From the NCBI GenBank assembly GCA_949592205.1, contig CATIUR010000001.1, forward strand, positions 209,380,250 to 209,444,249: a stretch of DNA of 64,000 bases, in the 5' to 3' direction. Of the stretch, positions 57,784-64,000 are shown piece after piece. The notes beneath the pieces were generated by a model. That model saw only the letters and a list, made by a program, of their open reading frames with translations. It ran no database searches and was not told the origin of the DNA. Made by a program: the position numbers and the translations under genes. This stretch comes from Helichrysum umbraculigerum. Taxonomy: Eukaryota > Streptophyta > Magnoliopsida > Asterales > Asteraceae. How positions within the stretch are numbered: position 1 is the first letter of the stretch; the number at the start of each line of letters is the position of its first letter.

Positions 57784-58608
57784 TAGACGGTGTTGACGAC
57801 ACCTATTAATTTCCCTTTGTGATATAAGCCTTTCTCAATGAAAAATAATACATTAGGCGAGCGAGAGGTGTGTCACAAAGTCACATGTGTAGGGATGTTA
57901 ACGAGCCACACAGTCGCATGTGTAGAGATGTTAACGAACCAAACTGATTTATTTAGACCGTGTTTGCTAAAATTAATTATGTAACTGGAGCTGAAAGCTT
58001 AAGCTGAAGTTTATATTTTAAGCTAGAAGCTTTAATTGTATGGTAAAACTAGCCGGAGTTTAAAAATGTAAATTGATATAAAAGAACAAAAAAATGATAT
58101 AAAGAGTATTTATGTAATTTCTCATTTCACAAGTTTGGAGCTTATATTTATAAGTAACTTCAAGTAGCTTCTTTTTCAAAACATTTTTTTTCCTTTTCAA
58201 TAAGCTCTTCAAGTTTTGTTCACCAAACAAACAAAATTAACTAGAAGATTGAGTTTATAGAAAAAACAACCTTAACTTCGTGCATGTTTTACACACACCC
58301 GTAATAGTAAATAGTATATTTCATAAATGGTGTTTATAGTTTACATGGATTTAAAAAAATTGTCCATATATTTTTAATTTTCACATTTTCAATTCAATTT
58401 ATGTACATTTTCCTAAAAAATTGTCCATCCTCAATCTAAAATGATCAAACTACCATTTCTATTGTCATTTTTGATAGTCCAGACTAAAAAAGAGCCAATA
58501 GTATCTTACTCATTTCAAGTGGATGAGAAACCATTTGCAAGCAAATTGTAAATCTATTCGACGGAAAAACTAAAAATAAAAGTATAAGTATTTACTCTAT
58601 ATAGAATT
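57784..58608. other. Intergenic DNA with decayed MITE-like pieces
   Basis: 57955-58235 resembles the 18740 MITE in outline (gtgtttgctaaaatt ... aactggagctgaaagc ... caccaaacaaac). 58310-58420 resembles the MULE-type MITE at 28323 (catttcataaatgg ... tttacatgg). Neither has clear termini. An 18-bp direct repeat of ggagatgttaacgagcc type lies near 57890-57945. Confidence 0.4.
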
Positions 58609-58626
58609 TACTCTTCATCTAATGTC

Positions 58627-58902
58627 CAACAAAAGGTGTAAATTGGCGGAACACCCTGATCCCGTGTGCCTTTGGCATCAGTCGTTGTCCACCCCACAAG
58701 GATGACTCCGGGCAACTCCCCTGACACAGTGGGGGCGTCTGGAGTTGGAATGAACCATTTTCCAACAAGTTCCTCCAGAGCCCTATGTGTTTTACGTGGG
58801 TGGGTACCTAGCATGCTAAATGTTTACCCATGATAAGGTTTGAACCATTGACCTCTAGGAAGCCAATGACCTTCCTTACCAATGAGCCATCTAAACAAGT
58901 GG
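58627..58902 (-). mobile_element. tRNA-derived SINE, copy 2
   Basis: The minus-strand 5' end has box A (TGGCTCATTGGTAAGG) and box B (GGTTCAAACC); the tail ends in ttttgttg. A perfect 18-bp TSD tactcttcatctaatgtc flanks it (58609-58626 and 58903-58920). Same strand as copy 1 but a different body. Confidence 0.88.
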
Positions 58903-58920
58903 TACTCTTCATCTAATGTC

Positions 58921-59476
58921 GACTCGTCTAACAATAATTCACGCTCGAGTAAAATCATAAACTATCATGATTGAACCGACACCTTCACATGATAGACAAC
59001 AGAAAACGGGCTCATAAGAATCGAGTGAAAAGGATTAAAAACGTGCTCAAATTGGATAACACTTGTATCCTGCCAATGGGGTCACACACTCGCACTCTCT
59101 CCATCATGAAATATTCAACCAGAAACCTCTACAAAAATCCGATGTCATTAATCAGCATTTTCCGCAGGTCTTATTTATTTGAGTTGTAAAATAATCATGG
59201 CTAAATAAAATACTCACAAAATCAACTAAACATTTATATACAAACAAAAAATTAGTGTGAAACGTGTTAGGCTTCACCAATAAGTTTGGACTTTAAAGCA
59301 ACTAATATTGAGCCCAACACGCCACTCCCTTTTACTTTCAAGATTCAATTTCTCATATATTATTAGTATTTCTCACTGTGTGTTCTTGGTGTTGTGTGTG
59401 AGATTAGACCATCTAACTTTCTATTTTAGTCTCTCTAAAGACAAAGTTCTTGAAAAGAAAATATAGTTCCAAGGAA
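58921..59476 (+). promoter_or_regulatory. Upstream region of SGR
   Basis: AT-rich non-coding DNA directly upstream of the SGR start codon. A pyrimidine-rich stretch at 59401-59445 probably belongs to the 5' UTR. No single TATA box stands out. By eye I see no perfect CACGTG G-box, which would be expected for direct control by ABA or light factors, so regulation cannot be inferred here. Confidence 0.4.
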
Positions 59477-61319
59477 ATGGCTTCTTTGATCCTACCCTCA
59501 AAACTAAACACTTCTTCATCTTCATTTCTTGATCAAAGTCATAGCTCTCTGTTCATCTTCAAGAAACCAACAAAGATCAAGAAGACTCACTCCCCTGTAA
59601 ATAAAAATCCTTCCCTTTTTCGTATATTATTTCAGTTTTCATTAAAAGTTCATATTTTTATAATGGGTATTTGTTTTCTTGTAGTAATAAAGATCATTCC
59701 TTTATTTTATTTAATATTATGTTTTCTTGAAAAGTTTGGATTTTCTTAATGGGTATTCGTTTTCATGTATAATAATCAGGTTGCAAGATTGTTTGGGCCA
59801 TCAATATTTGAAGCATCAAAGTTGAAGGTGTTGTTTTTGGGAGTTGATGAAAAGAAGCACCCTGGGAATCTTCCAAGAACATACACACTTACACATAGTG
59901 ATATTACTTCTAAATTGACCCTTGCAATCTCTCAAAACATCAATAATTCTCAGGTATTATGATCTTCTTAGCTTTAATATGAAAAATCCAAGTTCACTGA
60001 TTTTTGTATATGGATAGAATTTTGATCTATTGATTATGAAACATGAAATTAGTCAATTTGATCAACTAAATGACTAATCATACATTAGTATATTAATTAA
60101 TTAATTAATCAGTAGCACGTGTTAATTAATATTATCATAAATTATACAGTAATTAATAATAATAATAATAATACACATCTGATTTCATTAAATCCAATTT
60201 TATTATTATCATTTAAATTAGGTGATAATTTTTTTGTATTAAATTAAGCTACCTAACTATTTTAAATGAAAAGAACCTAACAGAATTTTACATTATCTTT
60301 AAAATTATGTCTCATCTTGCAGGCTTGCAGCATTCCGGTTTTTAAAGTTCTGTTTTGATATTATCTATTTGTTTTAGTAACTCATCTTCTTTTCTATGTG
60401 GTCAACTTACTTGAAGAAATAGGAGACTTAAATTGTACAAACTACAAGTTAAGGGTCATAGAGATGCTTTAAGGAAACTTGCCTAGTAAACTGATTTTGT
60501 ACGAGTCTGTTATTTTAGGTTTAAAAAACTTCAAGATATATTACATGAATATAATCATATGTCACAATGTCATGTTAGACTGAACTGATATTCAGAGATC
60601 TGAAGATTTCAAACCAAAATCATAAGCATTTAGTGTGATCTATTTTTTAACCATTTTTCGCATTCTCTTTGGATATTTATTTGTAACTTGTAGTCAACTG
60701 ATTCACGACTTATGGGTCAAAGTGTAATTGTGGTATGTTGGGTAACTGCAGTTGCAAGGGTGGTCTAACAAAATATATAGGGATGAAGTGGTGGCAGAAT
60801 GGAGAAAAGTGAAAGAAAACATGTCTCTTCATGTTCATTGCCACATAAGTGGTGGTCATTTTTTTCTAGACTTATTTGCTCGCCTCAGGTTCTTCATTTT
60901 CACCAAAGAGCTACCCCTGGTACGTACGCACAACAATCACTGCATAAGGGTTCAATTTTACATATCCTTTTCGTACAACTATCAATGCATAAGGAGTTTA
61001 ACTTTTACAGGTGTTGAAGGCATTTGCACATGGAGATGGAAATTTGTTAAGAAATTATCCAGACTTGCAAGAAGCTTTGGTTTGGGTTTATTTTCACTCT
61101 AACATTCCAGAGTTTAATAGGGTGGAATGTTGGGGCCCGCTTCAAGAAGCTGGTGGGTCTTCGTCTAGACGTGGACCCACAACGCCACTCGACAAGATTC
61201 CAAGCCCATGCAAAGAGGTTTGCTCGTGCTGTTTCCCACCAATGACCTCGATCCATTGGTCAGAAGATCCGGCTAACGATCAACTGGATGATGCTCGAGG
61301 CATAAATCAGCAAATTTGA
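59477..61319 (+). CDS. SGR: STAY-GREEN / NYE1 magnesium dechelatase
   Basis: Four exons, all joined in phase 0: 59477-59596, 59780-59953, 60752-60919, 61011-61319; 256 aa. SGR removes magnesium from chlorophyll a in the chloroplast, the committing step of chlorophyll breakdown in senescence and ripening. The start gaaATGG is in good context. The first about 40 residues are rich in Ser and Lys, as in a plastid transit peptide. The conserved core follows (ARLFGPSIFEASKLKVLFLG, LPRTYTLTHSDITSKLTLAI, MSLHVHCHISGGHFFLDL, LQEALVWVYFHSNIPEFN). The C-terminal cysteine-rich motif PCKEVCSCCFPP (about 220-231) separates SGR from SGR-like proteins, which lack it. Length is close to Arabidopsis NYE1. All exons look intact. 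Confidence 0.95.
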
Positions 61320-62293
61320 TATGCAGAAAACAGGTCCCCTGAAATGTTAACAAGATTTTGGGTCTAAAGCTGATAAAATTGAGACCCAAACAAATGATGA
61401 ACTCATAAAGGATGGTGAAGCTAAAGCTTGGTGTTCATAATATTTCGTCTGTGATGAATTTTAGATTTAGTATATGATATATTCATTTATGCATGAGCTG
61501 CAACTCATTGCAGCATGATTCAGTGCCCTCTACTTAAATTGTAGATAGATGTAAATATATTTGCTTTTTAAGTAGCATTACTTTTTGAATATATTATACT
61601 GTCTAGTTATTTTGCTTTTATCTATTTGGGAAATGGAACTTTGGTCAGATTTCTGTTTAGGAGATATTTGGGTTATCTTCTAACATAAACAGTTTTCAGG
61701 CGCCATGTTAGAGAAGAGGTCCAACTTGTTCAAGGTTAACGAGACGCCAAGTGTCAACTTGGTCAAGGTTAACGAGACACCATGTGTCAACTTGTCAATG
61801 TTAACGAGATGCGAAGTGCCATGTCACGATTTTTGCCGGATAACCGGGTCAATTACCTTAAATTTAGATTTTTGTAAGTTTGAGATATTTATCAAATTCT
61901 TTGGAAGTTGGTAGTCTTTTATGTTAATGAAGATGATGAAACCTAACCAAACACACACAAGACTATATAGTTCATACAGCTAAAGCCTGACAGCAAAAAT
62001 AACTAGTAACAAGTCTTAGTTATATTCATCAACTCATTTCTCGTGACATGTTATGTACATAGCATCAATAAAGTTATTTACATAAAAGCGCACCCAAGTT
62101 TCTCAAGAGAGCACCAGACTGATTGATTATCATCTTTCATCAGATTAAAGCTCAGAATGCTCTTAGAGCCTGTTTTGCTTCTGAACTGCGAACTCACGGT
62201 GCTAGGTTGCTTGCACTTTATGGTCTAATTCATGTACTCCGTATATTTTAACAGATGAGTTCTCTTCCACGTGGCATAAACTGTCATCACAGT
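61320..62293. other. Intergenic DNA between convergent SGR and CCS52A
   Basis: Holds the two 3' UTRs. 61717-61830 carries three imperfect tandem copies of a unit of about 34 bp (caacttg..caaggttaacgagac.ccaagtgt). No further gene seen. Confidence 0.5.
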
Positions 62294-63129
62294 TTAACGT
62301 ATATGCGTTCTTCCAAAAGATGACGCTCCGATTTCACTTTGGGTATTCTGCACAACAAGTTCCATTTTTAAACGACTGTTGTAGTTGTAATTACCAGTTA
62401 TCTTCTGTATATAAATACTGGCTATATACTTAAATGGGCTTTCCGTAAGAGCTCAACAATTCGTGTAATTCCAAATTAAAGAATAAGTTTCTTTAACCAC
62501 AAAAGTCAATAGTACAAACTATAAGTGACAGCTTACCTGAGATTTAGAAGGAGGAAATGCATTCCAGAATCTAAGCGTTTCATCTCCAGCTCCAGTAACA
62601 ATCGACTGTGAAACAAGTCATAAATAGTTGATTTTTGTCATCATCGCAAAATGTCAACCATATTAAGAGAATTTTTTGATCATTAATAGCATGTAGACCA
62701 TAATTTATCAGTGTTATCGTAAGGTTACCTGTCCATCTGGTGAGATTGCAAGGAAGAGAACTCTATATGTATGACCAGTAAGAGTTGCCAACTGCAATTG
62801 TTAGAAATTCACAACGAACGGAAGTCAAACTTTCAAGTTTGGATATTAACTTTTAATACATCAACATAGTCTGTAGTTATCCACACATTTTATTCTAGTA
62901 GTATTTATATAACCTTAATGTAAATTATCTGATTTTTACACAGAGAACATACTCCCTGTCAATTTTGATGATAAAAATCAACATATTTGATGCTAGAAAG
63001 TCGAAAGCACAAGCCAAGATAGTATACCTTTGACATTGTAGGATAATTCCAGATTATAATTTGGTTCTTAGAGAGTCCATGCGTGCTCACAAGTTCGTTA
63101 ACATTCTTTGACCAAACAAGATTACAAAC
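62294..63129 (-). CDS. CCS52A: CCS52A / Fizzy-related APC/C activator, C-terminal exons (partial)
   Basis: Four exons on the minus strand, all phase 0: 63028-63129 (VCNLVWSKNVNELVSTHGLS ... WNYPTMSK), 62729-62791 (LATLTGHTYRVLFLAISPDG), 62537-62605 (SIVTGAGDETLRFWNAFPPS) and 62294-62347 (TQSEIGASSFGRTHIR, stop). They encode the last WD40 blades of a CDH1-type activator of the anaphase-promoting complex and its terminal Ile-Arg, the tail that docks on the complex. CCS52A drives mitotic exit and endoreduplication. The ending SEIGASSFGRTHIR fits the A class (FZR1/2); CCS52B proteins end differently. The N-terminal exons lie beyond the window. The usual Thr in GRTTIR is His here. Confidence 0.93.
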
Positions 63130-63232
63130 CTGATAAAGTAGCAACGGATATTAGTAGTGAAAATGGATTAGAAATTGTCACCTGTCAAAATGAGTAGGGT
63201 TGACCCGGAAAACTTTCTGTCAGCAATTTTTT

Positions 63233-63236
<4 letters not shown>

Positions 63237-63294
<58 letters not shown>
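63237..63294. repeat. AT microsatellite in a CCS52A intron
   Basis: A pure (TA)n run of about 57 bp that borders the MITE on the left; a shorter TA run (63827-63842) borders it on the right. Confidence 0.95.
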
Positions 63295-63297
<3 letters not shown>

Positions 63298-63827
63298 AGA
63301 GGGTTCAAGAGGGAAGCATTTTTTGAGGGAAGGAGGGAAGTGTAATATTCATCACGGAGCATCTTAACTTCGCCAATACAAATATCAAAAATAATATAAT
63401 TTTACTCGTATATAGTAATCAAAATTGATGCTATAAAGAATATATTCACAAATGAAATTCAATTTTAAGTCATGACATGAGTTTATGAATATTTATTTGA
63501 TAAAACGTTAATATTCATCGTGGTGAATGTTAACTTAACATTCATCACGATGAATGTTAAAAAATAACATTAATTTAATTTGAACATTCATCGTGATGAA
63601 TGTTAAATTAACATTCACCACGATGAATATTAACAATTTTGGATATAAAATTCATAGCCTACAAAAAGAATTTATTAAGGAAGCTTAACATTCATAGCAT
63701 CGATTCTAATCAACATTTATTAATTTTCACTTTGACTAATGTATTAACGAAGTTAAGATGCTTCGTGATGAATATTACACTTCCCCCCTTCCCCCCAAAA
63801 AAGAGCTTCCCCCTGGATCCTCCCACT
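63295..63827. mobile_element. MITE-like element with ATTCATC palindromes, in a CCS52A intron
   Basis: Left end aGGAGAGGGTTCAAGAGGGA and right end (complement) AGTGGGAGGATCCAGGGGGA are imperfect inverted repeats; TA flanks suggest insertion into a TA run. The centre (63512-63632) has four inverted copies of aacattcatcgtgatgaatg type. No ORF. It lies upstream of the exon at 63028-63129 and so in an intron, if the next exon is outside the window. Confidence 0.65.
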
Positions 63828-64000
63828 ATATATATATATATATTGCAAAAGAGATAATATAATTAAATATATTCTAATCTTTTGCTTAGAATGACTTGGG
63901 AGGTTATATGCAAGAAATTCATTTGGGGTGACTTTTATGCTAACCTTTTTGATATTTCCTGTTTCATCAATCATCAGTTAGATATAACATATAACCCGAT

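Noticed and set aside
59765..59962. Methionine-started ORF over SGR exon 2
   Set aside because: The first residues are intronic; the conserved frame begins after the acceptor at 59779.
61047..61256. Minus-strand ORF opposite SGR exon 4
   Set aside because: Antisense shadow of a well conserved exon.

Overview
This is nuclear DNA from a flowering plant, probably a eudicot. The evidence is three spliced plant genes with GT-AG introns, AT-rich intergenic DNA, and a dense pile of plant retrotransposons, MITEs, SINEs and Helitron-like pieces. I cannot fix the family; Asteraceae would fit but is a guess.

Genes. (1) 21474-26560 (+): a 16-exon TPX2-like (TPXL2/3-type) microtubule protein of about 498 aa; my exon sum is an exact multiple of three. 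(2) 59477-61319 (+): a complete four-exon STAY-GREEN (SGR/NYE1) gene, 256 aa, with the C-terminal cysteine-rich motif. (3) 62294-63129 (-): the last four exons of a CCS52A/FZR (CDH1-type APC/C activator) gene that runs off the right edge. SGR and CCS52A are convergent. Two weak exon-like islands lie at 3866-4481 (-).

Mobile layout. 1-1561: start of a minus-strand LTR. 4666-16419: a Tekay-like solo LTR (TSD atgac), split by a nearly intact chromovirus at 7604-16096 (TSD acaga; one stop codon in gag-pol). 18740-20942: a MITE and two 5'-truncated LINE tails with 12-bp TSDs. 26764-31085: Helitron-like AT-rich repeats, a MULE-type MITE and a hAT-like element, with duplicated pieces of the TPXL 3' flank. 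31091-53649: a second chromovirus family in the tandem form LTR-internal-LTR-internal(truncated). Its last internal region is cut by a Tat/Athila-like solo LTR (43854-53220, TSD gtgtt). That solo LTR is in turn cut by a very young non-coding LTR element (44074-51818, TSD aaaga). 53650-58902: Helitron end, repeat copies, a hAT element with an 8-bp TSD, and two tRNA-derived SINEs.

Most notable signal. Three chromovirus-type LTR families carry, 640-880 bp inside the LTR, three evenly spaced (about 73 bp) GC-rich inverted-repeat modules of about 34 bp. In two families the arms are identical (AACGCGATCC / GGATCGCGTT, spacers 14, 13, 14) although the loops and surrounding LTR differ; in the third the same geometry is built from a different palindrome (GAATCCGCCGGATTC). 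The modules fall in what looks like the first intron of a spliced LTR leader. Other LTRs in the window carry their own short-palindrome clusters.
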